Shown: positions 9,184-17,075 of the stretch, one piece after another | Layout: every line of letters begins with the position of its first letter | How positions within the stretch are numbered: the first letter of the stretch is position 1 | Source: Nocardia bhagyanarayanae | GTDB taxonomy: Bacteria; Actinomycetota; Actinomycetes; Mycobacteriales; Mycobacteriaceae | DNA: 64,000 nt | Reading direction: 5' to 3' | Assembly (NCBI RefSeq): GCF_006716565.1 | Contig: NZ_VFPG01000001.1 | Coordinates: 2,604,001 to 2,668,000, forward strand | The notes under the pieces: generated by a model | The model's database searches: none | What the model saw: only the letters and a program-made list of their open reading frames with translations | What the model was told of the DNA's origin: nothing | Program-made: the position numbers and the translations under genes

Positions 9184-9824
9184 CACAGGCCCCGTAGTTC
9201 CAGCTGGTGCACACCGGCGAGGTGTTCGACCAGCGCCGTGGCGAAACCGTCGACGTCACCGCCGGTGAGCAGTTCCGCGAGGCGGGCGTGCTGGTCGATG
9301 ATCCGGTCGATGTCGAGCGGGCCGCGGCGCAAGGCGACGCTGTTCATCCGGCGCTGCCGCTCCCGCAGCGAGTCGTAGAAGTCGGTCAGCAGCGGGTTGC
9401 CCGCCGCCGCGACGTAGGTGCGGTGGAAGTCGGTGTCCTCGACGGCGAAGGCGTCCAGATCCCGGCCCGCGGCAAGCGTGCGCTGCCGGTCCAGCGAAGC
9501 ACGCAAAGACGCCGCAACGGCACCGGGGCCGGTTGCCGCCAGCGTGCGAACGGCCGCGGTCTCGACGACGTACCTGGCGTGCGCGACGTGCGCGGCTTCG
9601 TCGGGCGGTATCGGCACAACCAGCGCACCGCGTTTGGGGTAGAGCCGCATCCACCCTTCGGTCTCCAGCCGGAGAAACGCCTCCCGCACGGGCGTGCGCG
9701 AGGTGCCGAGCGCGGCGGCGATCTCGCCCTCGCTGATCAGCTCGCCACCGGGCAGCGCACCCGAGAGGATGCGCTCTTTCACCTCGCGATAGGCGTGCTC
9801 AGCCGATGAGTACGTCTTAGACAC
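9183..9824 (-). CDS. GntR family regulator, FadR/FCD type
   Basis: A 213-residue repressor. The N-terminal winged helix (about 1-70) has YREVKERILSGALPGG and ISEGEIAAALGTSRTPVREAFLRLETEGW. The C-terminal FCD domain (about 80-205) contains the metal/ligand residues around DTDFHRTY and DQHARLAELL. GTG 9824 is preferred because it starts at VSKTYSSAEHAY; a GTG at 9848 would add eight unlikely residues. It is co-transcribed with the MFS gene, so it probably senses that transporter's substrate. A 23-base palindrome covers its start codon, which suggests autoregulation. Confidence 0.9.
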   Translation of the reverse strand: MSKTYSSAEHAYREVKERILSGALPGGELISEGEIAAALGTSRTPVREAFLRLETEGWMRLYPKRGALVVPIPPDEAAHVAHARYVVETAAVRTLAATGPGAVAASLRASLDRQRTLAAGRDLDAFAVEDTDFHRTYVAAAGNPLLTDFYDSLRERQRRMNSVALRRGPLDIDRIIDQHARLAELLTGGDVDGFATALVEHLAGVHQLELRGL

Positions 9825-9838
9825 AAGTTGTATCTTAG
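9816..9838. promoter_or_regulatory. GntR operator candidate over the start codon
   Basis: Near-perfect palindrome with half-sites CTTAGACACAA and TTGTATCTTAG around a central G: 18 of 22 outer bases are symmetric. It covers the GTG start of the GntR gene, so binding would block transcription or early translation of the gntR-MFS operon. Confidence 0.6.
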
Positions 9839-9872
9839 GGAAGCACACACCTGGCTAACCGGCCGCCCCAGG

Positions 9873-10103
9873 TCAGATCAGCGACACGATTATCCCGATA
9901 GCGACCACGGCGAAGAGGACGACCAAGGCGATCGTGATCGCCATCGCGGCCACACCCGTTCCGGGGAACCGGTGCCTGGTGCGCGGTTCCGGTGCGGAGA
10001 GGCCGGAGGTCTGTGCCGTTTCGGGCGGGGTCGAGCCGGGTGCGACGCCGCCGCCGGATTCCAGATCGGGGGTGCGCGCGGGATCGGGGTCCATTGCCGA
10101 CAT
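9873..10103 (-). CDS. DUF6480 family small membrane protein
   Basis: A 76-residue protein with a proline-rich cytosolic part (MSAMDPDPARTPDLE, GGGVAPGSTPPETAQTSGL, PEPRTRHRFP) and one C-terminal transmembrane helix (VAAMAITIALVVLFAVVAIGIIVSLI). This layout matches the DUF6480 family of actinobacteria; its function is unknown. ATG 10103 is the natural start; the open frame extends upstream without protein character. It lies five bases after the stop of a 38-residue membrane peptide gene, so the two are probably one transcript. Confidence 0.78.
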   Translation of the reverse strand: MSAMDPDPARTPDLESGGGVAPGSTPPETAQTSGLSAPEPRTRHRFPGTGVAAMAITIALVVLFAVVAIGIIVSLI

Positions 10104-10108
10104 GGGAA

Positions 10109-10225
10109 TCACTTCCCGTCGTTGCCGGGGGTTTCCGGCGACTCGGGTCGCCGTCCGGACATCTTGCGATAAAGGACCACCGCGCCGACGAGCACGGCGA
10201 TCCCGATGATCACCAGTAGCTCCAT
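10109..10225 (-). CDS. Small single-span membrane peptide
   Basis: A 38-residue peptide from ATG 10225: a hydrophobic segment MELLVIIGIAVLVGAVVLY, a basic stop-transfer RKMSGRR, then a short acidic tail. This is the usual layout of very small actinobacterial membrane proteins. It is five bases upstream of the DUF6480 gene, so the pair is probably co-translated. No function can be assigned. Confidence 0.55.
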   Translation of the reverse strand: MELLVIIGIAVLVGAVVLYRKMSGRRPESPETPGNDGK

Positions 10226-10443
10226 GTCCGCCGGTTACCCGCGATCGCTTCCGCCAATCACGTCGCCGGACGTTGTGGGATCTCCAAGGCGGCGCGCACC
10301 GCGCTGGTGATTTCCCCAGCGATCGCCGAACGCGTTGCCGGGGCCCGACCCGCGCGGCGAACATCGAAAGGGATCGCGGCGTGGCGGGTCGATGTCGCCG
10401 CCTCGCGATCGATTCCACAAGCCTGCCGACCCCTGGAAGGTGG

Positions 10444-10920
10444 ATGGCGACGATGACATTGCGGCAGACCTTCGTGACCTATCGGGAGATGTACCGATTC
10501 CCCGTCGCGATCATGGGCACCCAGGTGGTCCTGCGGGTGGGCGTTGTGGGCGTCGTGACGATGCCCGAGCCGTTGGGCGCGCGCCTACAGACATTGCTAC
10601 AGCCCGCGCAGCACGCCGGGCCCGTGTTCGTCGACCCGGACACCGGCCGGTGGGTCTTCCTCGTCGCGGGCATCCCCACCGGCGAGCCTGCGCATCGGCC
10701 CTTGCTCTCCGAGGCCGACGTGCGGATCGCGGAATGGGGTGAACAGGTCGCGCTGCCGCTGCTCAGCGAATCCAGCCGGACGACATCGGACGAGCGCCGC
10801 TGGCTGTGGCCGCCGGGCTACGAGCTGCCGCAGCCCGGTCCGTTCCGCAACGAATTGATCGGTGCGCTACCGAGATTCGGCCACCACGGTGATCTGCGCG
10901 GTCGCGCGTTGGCCGGTTGA
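10444..10920 (+). CDS. Hypothetical actinobacterial protein
   Basis: A 158-residue protein from ATG 10444 (MATMTLRQTF). The motifs TMPEPLGARL, GPVFVDPDTGRWVFLV and LPLLSE recur in small actinobacterial proteins that I recall being related to the N-terminal part of bifunctional primase/polymerase proteins, but no catalytic residues of that fold are clear. No signal peptide or membrane segment. It stands alone on the plus strand between small membrane protein genes. Confidence 0.6.
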   Translation: MATMTLRQTFVTYREMYRFPVAIMGTQVVLRVGVVGVVTMPEPLGARLQTLLQPAQHAGPVFVDPDTGRWVFLVAGIPTGEPAHRPLLSEADVRIAEWGEQVALPLLSESSRTTSDERRWLWPPGYELPQPGPFRNELIGALPRFGHHGDLRGRALAG

Positions 10921-11044
10921 GCGACCGGCATTCGTGACGGCGATCACCTCGGCTGAAGTGGTTGTCCCGCGCACTGTTTCGGCGGGACGAAGCGGGGCAC
11001 CCAGCCCCCGACACTATCGATCCGCTGAACGAGGTGGTCGCATC

Positions 11045-11359
11045 ATGGCATCCGACGGAGCGTGGGAGATTCCCCCGCTCGACGACGCACCGGATATCGC
11101 CCGCAAGGCCGGAACGCAACCCGGGGAGACGCCGGCCGACGCCAGGAACGGGGCCGGTCTCGTGCTGGTCGGGATCGGGTTGTTCGCCATGATCCTCACC
11201 GTCGCCATCGCCGCCTTCGGCGCGGAGGGATGGGCGCTGTTCGCGGCCGTCGTCGCGGGCGCCGCATTGCTGGCGGGTACGGGCTTGCTCTTGTTCGAGC
11301 GGTGGAATCGGCTTGCGCGACAACAACGTTCGAGGGACGAGCAGCCCGCGGCGTGGTGA
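11045..11359 (+). CDS. Two-span membrane protein, UsfY-like
   Basis: A 104-residue protein. An acidic N-terminus (residues 1-35) is followed by two hydrophobic segments (about 37-58 and 63-84, GLVLVGIGLFAMILTVAIAAF and LFAAVVAGAALLAGTGLLLF) and a basic arginine-rich end. The pattern resembles the UsfY proteins found near sigF in mycobacteria, although no sigma-factor gene is present here. ATG 11045 is chosen; the frame is open upstream. Role unknown. Confidence 0.6.
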   Translation: MASDGAWEIPPLDDAPDIARKAGTQPGETPADARNGAGLVLVGIGLFAMILTVAIAAFGAEGWALFAAVVAGAALLAGTGLLLFERWNRLARQQRSRDEQPAAW

Positions 11360-11441
11360 GGGTCGTTTCGTCCGCTCCAGTCGCTTTCGCCAGGCGCCGA
11401 TCGATGCACGGTCGCCGGAACGGATCAGTCGGCTCGACGGA

Positions 11442-11975
11442 TCAGTGGGCTCGGCAGACTTCGCGCGCGGCGTTCTTGGTCTCGTTGAACTGGTCGATGG
11501 CGTCGTTGAGCGTGTCGACATCGACGCGGCGTTCGAGCAGATCGGCGAGGTTGTTCGTGTCGTCGCGGTAGGAGCGCAGGCTGCTCGCGACGTCCGGGGG
11601 GACGTCCCTGGTCAGCTTCTGATCCACGTTGCGCGCGTTGGTGCGCAACGTGTTGACGGCGTCGTTGGCCTTGGCGTCGGCGTCGGGTGCGTTGTTGTTG
11701 CTGGCGTCGATGTAGGCGTTGAACGAGTCCACCGAGCTCTCGTTCGCGGCGGCGAAGGCGTCGCAGGCCGCCCCTGCCGCGCGTTCGACGGCGGCGGCCC
11801 GCGACGAGGACGCGGCGGCCGAGGAAGCGGCGACTTCGGAGGCGTACGCGGCCAATTCGGTCTGGTTGACCTGGGGGTTGCCGGTGACCTGTGTCGAGCA
11901 GGCGCCGATGAGCATGATGCCGGTCGCGGTCGCCGCCGCAGCGGCGGCCAGGCCCGCGCGTTCCAGTCGTCGCAT
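11442..11975 (-). CDS. Alanine-rich lipoprotein
   Basis: A 177-residue secreted lipoprotein. The signal peptide ends in the lipobox LIGAC (Cys 26). The mature part is almost wholly helical: an Ala/Ser-rich coiled stretch (about 40-75), then CDAFAAANESSVDSFNAYIDASNN and helices with regularly spaced acidic residues, ending in a conserved-looking Cys (EVCRAH). Two mature cysteines (about 70 and 174) may form a disulfide. I do not recognise the family. The 3' end converges on the UsfY-like gene. Confidence 0.7.
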   Translation of the reverse strand: MRRLERAGLAAAAAATATGIMLIGACSTQVTGNPQVNQTELAAYASEVAASSAAASSSRAAAVERAAGAACDAFAAANESSVDSFNAYIDASNNNAPDADAKANDAVNTLRTNARNVDQKLTRDVPPDVASSLRSYRDDTNNLADLLERRVDVDTLNDAIDQFNETKNAAREVCRAH

Positions 11976-12141
11976 GTGTCCGTTCGCCTTTCCCCTCGGA
12001 GCGTCCAGCCGCGGAGGAGACCGGACCTTACGACGTTACTGTGCGCGACCGGTCCAGTCAGCTCCGCGTGCCGATATCGATGGTCAACCGATATCGCAGG
12101 GGCGAGACCGGTCCGATCGGTTCGGATCGAACGCGGTTCAC

Positions 12142-12180
12142 CGGTCCGCATCGCGCCCGGATCAGGCGCGATGCGGACCG
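12142..12180 (-). terminator. Strong intrinsic hairpin
   Basis: A perfect 16-base stem (arms CGGTCCGCATCGCGCC and its complement) with a 7-base loop. It starts nine bases downstream of the minus-strand DUF305 stop. No long U tract follows, as is usual at high GC. Confidence 0.75.
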
Positions 12181-12189
12181 GTCGCCCGG

Positions 12190-12807
12190 TCAGTTCTGGT
12201 CGAGCATGGCGCGCATGGTGGTGATCTCCGCTTCCTGAGCGGCGATCACCGTGCGGGCCAGCGCCTGTGCGTCGGGATTGACGCCGTCGGCCAGTTCGGT
12301 CTTCGCCATGTCGATCGCGCCGGTGTGGTGTTCGATCATCATCTCCAGCCACATCTCGTCGAACGCGGGGCCGGAAGCGGCCTGCAGCGCGGTCATCTGC
12401 TCGGCCGACATCATCCCCGGCATGCCGTGGCCCTCGTGGCCGCCGCCCGCGGTCGGCGCGGGCTTGCCGAAGCTCTGCAGCAGGGCGCTGATCTGCTCCA
12501 TCTCGGGCGCCTGCGCCTTCTCGACCTCCGCGGCCAAGGCGCGCAACTGCGGGTTCTCGGTGTGGCTCGGCACCAGCTTCGCCATCTCGACCGCCTGGGC
12601 GTGGTGCGGGTACATCATCTGCAGGAAGGTCACGTCGGCGTTGTTGAAATCGGTCCGCGCGGCGGAGGTGGCCGCCGCGGTGGTGGTCGACGACGTGCCG
12701 TGGTCCATGCCGGACATCGAGTCGGAATCGTCGCCACATCCGGCGGCGAACAGCAGGACGCCCGAGGCGACGGCGGCGATCGTGATGCGGGTACGGGTGA
12801 TGAACAT
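12190..12807 (-). CDS. DUF305 copper-associated lipoprotein
   Basis: A 205-residue lipoprotein with lipobox LLFAAGC (Cys 24). The mature protein is a DUF305 ferritin-like helical bundle with two repeated halves, each bearing paired histidines and methionines: FLQMMYPHHAQAVEMAKL and WLEMMIEHHTGAIDMAK. A Met/His/Gly-rich linker (GGGHEGHGMPGMM) lies between them. DUF305 proteins bind or handle copper in the envelope. It follows the DUF6153 gene by 82 bases on the same strand, behind a copper-type palindrome. ATG 12807 begins the signal peptide. Confidence 0.85.
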   Translation of the reverse strand: MFITRTRITIAAVASGVLLFAAGCGDDSDSMSGMDHGTSSTTTAAATSAARTDFNNADVTFLQMMYPHHAQAVEMAKLVPSHTENPQLRALAAEVEKAQAPEMEQISALLQSFGKPAPTAGGGHEGHGMPGMMSAEQMTALQAASGPAFDEMWLEMMIEHHTGAIDMAKTELADGVNPDAQALARTVIAAQEAEITTMRAMLDQN

Positions 12808-12889
12808 GGTTGAACTCCTTGGGAATTGCACGGTTAAGAGGGCAGGACGGAACCACGGCCGTGGGTTGATCACGGACGTGGTGGACCTG

Positions 12890-13603
12890 TCAGATCCGCA
12901 GAATCGACAATTCGGCCAGGGACAACACGGTCCAAGGCGGTGGACGTTCACGTCTGGGCCGCCGGTGCCGCGGCTTCGGACCAGCCTCGAGGTGATCGCC
13001 CGCGATCCGGTACAGCACAACGAGCAAGACCGCCATGGCGAGCGCGGTCAGGATGAAGACGCAGGCATGCGGGCCGGCGTGGCCGTCGCCGCACTCGGCG
13101 CACCCGGGTCGAGCGGAGGTGCCCGCCGACGATTCGCGGTGGGCAACCGTGTGATCGGCCCGATCGGCCGAGCCGGGACGGTGATCGGAGATCCGCGCGG
13201 CCTGTTCGGTCGTCGTCGCGCTGCCTGAGCTCATCGCCTGATTGATGGCATTGGTCGCGGCCGACGCGTTGTGCGGTGCCAGGCCGCCGTCCGTCGCGTG
13301 GTCCGGAGTTGGCGGGATGTCCGCGACCTGGGTTGCGATGGGGGAGGCCGGGTCTCCTGCGACGGCTGCGGCTTGATGGGCCACGATGGCGGCAACCTGG
13401 TGGGCCGGGCTGGAGACACCGGGTTGGGCTGCGGCAGATGCGACCGCAGGTGCTCTATCCGCCGCGGCGGTCGAGTGGTGTGTGGCGACGGCGGGGGTGG
13501 TGAAGATGCCGACGTGCATGGCCGCGATTCCCGCTATCAGCGCGACCATGCCCAGCAGCCGGGTGAACCCGGATGCGTGCTGGGAAGCGTGCGGCGCGGT
13601 CAC
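12890..13603 (-). CDS. DUF6153 family membrane protein
   Basis: A 237-residue protein with an N-terminal membrane segment (about 14-36, LLGMVALIAGIAAMHVGIF), a long Ala/His-rich extracytoplasmic region, a cysteine motif (CAECGDGHAGPHAC, about 168-181), a second hydrophobic segment (FILTALAMAVLLVVLY), and the family-typical C-terminus RERPPPWTVLSLAELSILRI. DUF6153 genes commonly sit beside DUF305 in actinobacteria. The His/Cys content fits a metal-responsive envelope protein. It is the first gene behind the palindrome at 13636-13660. Confidence 0.78.
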   Translation of the reverse strand: MTAPHASQHASGFTRLLGMVALIAGIAAMHVGIFTTPAVATHHSTAAADRAPAVASAAAQPGVSSPAHQVAAIVAHQAAAVAGDPASPIATQVADIPPTPDHATDGGLAPHNASAATNAINQAMSSGSATTTEQAARISDHRPGSADRADHTVAHRESSAGTSARPGCAECGDGHAGPHACVFILTALAMAVLLVVLYRIAGDHLEAGPKPRHRRPRRERPPPWTVLSLAELSILRI

Positions 13604-13635
13604 GTGGAACAGGGTAGCTGGTGGCGGGCGCGGTT

Positions 13636-13660
13636 ACCTATACCCCCTGTGTGTATAGGT
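13636..13660 (-). promoter_or_regulatory. CsoR/RicR-type copper operator candidate
   Basis: Perfect 8-base arms ACCTATAC and GTATAGGT flank a C-rich centre (CCCCTGTGT). It lies 33 bases upstream of the DUF6153 ATG, at promoter position. The TATACCCC...TATA layout resembles CsoR-family operators. The regulator gene is not in this window. Confidence 0.5.
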
Positions 13661-13723
13661 GAGTCTCCGCTGTTCGACGTGGCCGCTATGCAGGGTGTCG
13701 ACAGCTTTCGACGGTGCGGCGAT

Positions 13724-14299
13724 TCAGAGTGTGGCGATGTCGATCACCAGGCGGGTCGGGTTGGACAGCGTGGTGACCGAGAAGGCGGGGCGGTCGGCGT
13801 TGACGCCGATGAAGGACTGGGTGGTGCCCTCGAAGACGGTGGTGCGGTAGACGCCCGCGATGCCCGGCGCGCTCGGGTCGGTGGCGGGATCGGGTCCGGA
13901 GTAGGGGGTGACGCCGCTGTCGAAGGGATAGGCGGAGCCGGTGATCTGGACTTCGAGCACGGACTGTCCGGCCACCTCGATGGCATTGCCGCTGCCGTCC
14001 TGGACCGCCCGATCGGTGTACTGCACGATCCAGCCCGGGGTTCCGGTGCCACCGAGGTCGTAGACGACGCGGTCGAAGCCGGAATGGTGGCCGATGCGCA
14101 GGTCGGTGACGGTGAGCGCGGCGTCGCCGGACGGGGTGCCGCGCTTGGGCCCCGCGTCGCCCGGCGGCTGGACGGGCGCCTCGACGAGTGAGCCCGTCGT
14201 CGTCGGCGGAGCCGAGGTGGCCGAGACCGATTCGCCGTCGTCGCAGCCCGCGATCAGGGCCGCCGCGACCGCGACCGCCCACACCATCCTGTTGCGCAT
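13724..14299 (-). CDS. AMIN-like domain lipoprotein
   Basis: A 191-residue lipoprotein with lipobox ALIAGC (Cys 19). A Thr/Pro/Ser-rich linker leads to an AMIN-like beta domain (about 60-190): LTVTDLRIGHHSGFDRVVYDLGG, GWIVQYTDRAV, VLEVQITGSAYPFDSG, and the C-terminal NPTRLVIDIATL. Mycobacteria and Nocardia carry many such proteins, thought to bind cell-wall components. The ATG at 14299 directly precedes the signal peptide; the open frame extends far upstream without protein character. Confidence 0.82.
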   Translation of the reverse strand: MRNRMVWAVAVAAALIAGCDDGESVSATSAPPTTTGSLVEAPVQPPGDAGPKRGTPSGDAALTVTDLRIGHHSGFDRVVYDLGGTGTPGWIVQYTDRAVQDGSGNAIEVAGQSVLEVQITGSAYPFDSGVTPYSGPDPATDPSAPGIAGVYRTTVFEGTTQSFIGVNADRPAFSVTTLSNPTRLVIDIATL

Positions 14300-14754
14300 G
14301 AGGCTGATGTTACTCAGCGGCTTCCCATGAGCGGAGGACAATCGCGGACCCGGCGTGTGCCCGCTGCGTGTCGCGCGGATGGCGTGTTCGGACGGCGGGC
14401 GCTCGGTGGTCGGTCGGTCCGCTCGCCGGGAAGGTTCGGGGGTTGCACTCTGAAGTAACGGCTTTCCCATTCGAGTCCTTTCTCCGAAGGCTGGGACGTC
14501 CGGCTCGCCGCCCGACCGTCGTCGGAATTCGAGATGCCTACGCCCGAAACCAAATCGGCAGCCGATCCCGCGCCCAGGCCCATGGACAGGCAAGGCGCCG
14601 CCGCGACATCGCAGCCCGAGTCACTCCCCGAACCTGCGCGAGTTCGCTTGCGGCACAGGGCCTCAGATCGAACCACCGGCTGCGGTGAGCCACCGAAACC
14701 CGCATTTGCCGGGCCGGGCGCGACTATTCGGCAACGATCTAGCACACTTGACGT
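14300..14754. other. Intergenic, nothing recognised
   Basis: About 455 bases between the divergent AMIN-like lipoprotein and methyltransferase genes. Open frames in this GC-rich stretch show no motif or credible start. It must hold both promoters, but no clear -10/-35 pair stands out. Confidence 0.4.
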
Positions 14755-15906
14755 GTGGACGATGTCGAGGACGTGTTTGGCCGACTGCGGCGGTATCCGG
14801 ATGTGGAGGCGCTGAACCTCTATGCCGTCGATGCCGCCGACCGGTTGATCCTCGACGCGGCCGCGGACGCGATCGAGACAGCCGGTAGCGGAAAGGTAGC
14901 CGTTATCGGTGACAACTACGGCGCGCTGACGCTCGGCGCGATCGCCCGGCACGACCTGCGCGAGGTCCGCGTGCACCAGGACCTGCTCACCGGCGAGCTG
15001 GCGCTGGCCAACAACGCCCGCGCGCTCGGCCTTGCCGACCGCTACACCGCGCACGCGCTCACCGAGGAACTGCTGAGCGGCGTCGAAGTGGTGTTGCTCC
15101 GGCTGCCCCGGGTCTTGGCGGGTCTGGCGGAAGTGGCCGACGCGATCGCGCGGTACGCCGACCCGGGGGTGAGCGTGATCGCGGGCGGGCGTGACAAGTA
15201 TCTGACCAAGTCGATGAACGACATACTCGCCGAGTCCTTTTCGACGGTCCTCGCCAGCCGGGGCAGGCAGAAGTCGCGCACGCTCTTGGTCGAAGGTCCG
15301 AAACCCGTTGGCGACCCGCGGTTTCCGGTGCGCGAATGTCTCGACGAGGTGGGCATCGAAGTCGTCGCCCACGGCGCGGCGTTCTCGGGTCCGCGCCTGG
15401 ACATCGGGACCAGATTCCTGTTGCAGCACCTGAAGTGGATGAAGCCGGACGCCCGCGACGCCATCGACCTCGGCTGCGGCACCGGCATTCTGGCGGTGGC
15501 GCTGGCCAAGGCGCGCCCGGCGCTGCGGGTGGTCGGCACGGACCAATCGGCCGCCGCGGTGGCCTCGGCGCGGGCGACGGCGTCGGCCAACGACGTCGCC
15601 GACCGGGTGACGGTGGTGCGCGACGACGCGATGTCCACGGCCGCCGACAACAGCGCCGATCTCGTGCTGTGCAATCCGCCGTTCCACGTCGGCGCGGCGG
15701 TGCACACCGGCTCGGCCATCAAGATGTTCGCCGAAACCGGTCGCGTGCTTCGCCCGGGTGGCGAACTGTGGACGGTGTACAACACCCATCTCAACTATCG
15801 CGGTGTGGTCGAGCGGATGGTCGGGCGCACCGAGGTGATCGGCCGCAACCGGAAGTTCACGGTGACACGGTCGGTGCGTGGCTTGCACGACGTCCGGCAA
15901 CGGTAG
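14755..15906 (+). CDS. Class I methyltransferase, RsmC/RlmG-like
   Basis: A 383-residue protein with two Rossmann-like halves, as in the rRNA guanine-N2 methyltransferases RsmC and RlmG. Residues 1-190 form the degenerate N-terminal half (GKVAVIGDNYGALTLGAI). The C-terminal catalytic half has motif I DAIDLGCGTGILAVALA (about 238-254), the acidic VVGTDQSAAAV, and the substrate motif LCNPPFH (about 304-310) that defines N-methyltransferases acting on planar nitrogen. It probably methylates a guanine in rRNA. Start GTG 14755. It stands upstream of the Bax-inhibitor gene. Confidence 0.87.
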   Translation: MDDVEDVFGRLRRYPDVEALNLYAVDAADRLILDAAADAIETAGSGKVAVIGDNYGALTLGAIARHDLREVRVHQDLLTGELALANNARALGLADRYTAHALTEELLSGVEVVLLRLPRVLAGLAEVADAIARYADPGVSVIAGGRDKYLTKSMNDILAESFSTVLASRGRQKSRTLLVEGPKPVGDPRFPVRECLDEVGIEVVAHGAAFSGPRLDIGTRFLLQHLKWMKPDARDAIDLGCGTGILAVALAKARPALRVVGTDQSAAAVASARATASANDVADRVTVVRDDAMSTAADNSADLVLCNPPFHVGAAVHTGSAIKMFAETGRVLRPGGELWTVYNTHLNYRGVVERMVGRTEVIGRNRKFTVTRSVRGLHDVRQR

Positions 15907-16033
15907 AGTCCGAATTGTCCGCCTCGGCGAACGTCTCGGGAACTCGACGCGAGGGCCGAACGTTGGACCAGGCAGTTGGATATCGAGCGCCAGCTCGGCA
16001 GACAGCGGCAACGACTCCAGAAAGGCACTCACG

Positions 16034-16900
16034 GTGCGCACCACAAGCAATCCGGTCTTCAAGAATTTGCCCAAGCAAGAGGGCGGCGGCTACGCCAACT
16101 TCGGTTCGGGCGTAGCGGGTGCCGGGCAGTTCGGACAGCAGTTCGGTAACCAGTACCCGAACCAGTACGGCCAGTACCCGCAGCCGTATCAGCAGGCCCC
16201 GCCCACCCACCGGGCCATGACCATCGACGACGTGGTGACCAAGACCGGCATCACGCTGGGCGTGCTCGCCCTTTCGGCGATCATCGCCTACGGCCTCACC
16301 GCGGCGAACAACGGACTGGCGCCGCTGTTCGTCATCGTCGGCGGCCTGGTCGGCCTGGTGCTCGTCCTGATCGCCAGCTTCGCCAACAAGATGGACAACC
16401 CGGCGCTCGTGCTGGGCTACGCGGTCGCGGAAGGCCTGTTCCTCGGCGCCCTGTCCTTCATGTTCACCGACATCTCGTTCGGTGGCGTCGGCGGCAGCGC
16501 CCTGATCGGACAGGCGGTGCTCGGCACCTTCGGCGTGTTCGCGGGCATGCTCGTGGTCTACAAGACGGGCGCCATCCGCGTGACGCCGCGCTTCACCCGC
16601 ATGATCATCGGCGCCACCATCGGCGTGGTCGTGCTGATGCTCGGCAACCTGATCGCCAGCTTCTTCACCGACGGCGGCTTCGGCCTGCGCGACGGCGGCG
16701 CGCTCGCCATCGTGTTCAGCCTGGTCTGCATCGCGATCGCCGCGTTCAGCTTCCTGCTCGACTTCGACGCCGCCGATCAGCTGATCCGCGCGCAGGCGCC
16801 GGAGAAGGCGGCCTGGGGCGTGGCGCTCGGCCTGACCGTCACCCTGGTCTGGCTCTACGTCGAGATCCTGCGACTGCTGAGCTACTTCCAGAACGACTAG
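16034..16900 (+). CDS. Bax inhibitor-1/YccA family membrane protein
   Basis: A 288-residue membrane protein. The cytosolic N-terminus (about 1-65) is rich in Gln, Tyr, Asn and Pro (FGQQFGNQYPNQYGQYPQPYQQ). Seven hydrophobic segments follow from about residue 68, with the family motifs SFANKMDNPALVLGYAVAEGLFLGALS and FDAADQLIRAQAPEKAAWGVALGL near the C-terminus. Family members are proton-sensitive calcium-leak channels or stress proteins. GTG 16034 (VRTTSNPVFKNL) is the likely start. Two strong hairpins follow the stop codon. Confidence 0.9.
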   Translation: MRTTSNPVFKNLPKQEGGGYANFGSGVAGAGQFGQQFGNQYPNQYGQYPQPYQQAPPTHRAMTIDDVVTKTGITLGVLALSAIIAYGLTAANNGLAPLFVIVGGLVGLVLVLIASFANKMDNPALVLGYAVAEGLFLGALSFMFTDISFGGVGGSALIGQAVLGTFGVFAGMLVVYKTGAIRVTPRFTRMIIGATIGVVVLMLGNLIASFFTDGGFGLRDGGALAIVFSLVCIAIAAFSFLLDFDAADQLIRAQAPEKAAWGVALGLTVTLVWLYVEILRLLSYFQND

Positions 16901-16955
16901 TGACGGCCGCGGGAATGTCGTTCGCCTGACAACCGCGGTCCGAAATACCGAACAG

Positions 16956-16985
16956 GGGCGGCCACCGGTAAACCGGTGGCCGCCC
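16956..16985 (+). terminator. Intrinsic terminator
   Basis: A perfect 14-base stem (GGGCGGCCACCGGT and complement) with a two-base AA loop, followed by TCGTTGT. It lies 55 bases after the Bax-inhibitor stop. Confidence 0.8.
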
Positions 16986-17026
16986 TCGTTGTCGGCGCGC
17001 GTGGGTCGTTCCTGTCCGAACAACAG

Positions 17027-17060
17027 AGCGGCCCCCGATCCGTCAGGACCGGGGGCCGCT
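17027..17060 (-). terminator. Intrinsic terminator
   Basis: An 11-base stem (AGCGGCCCCCG and complement) with a 12-base loop, 15 bases beyond the minus-strand thiolase stop. Together with the hairpin at 16956 it insulates the convergent genes. Confidence 0.7.
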
Positions 17061-17075
17061 CGGCGGAATGGACTA

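Noticed and set aside
14314..16074. A 586-codon minus-strand frame over the methyltransferase
   Set aside because: Antisense shadow of a gene with clear NPPF and SAM motifs; no family character.
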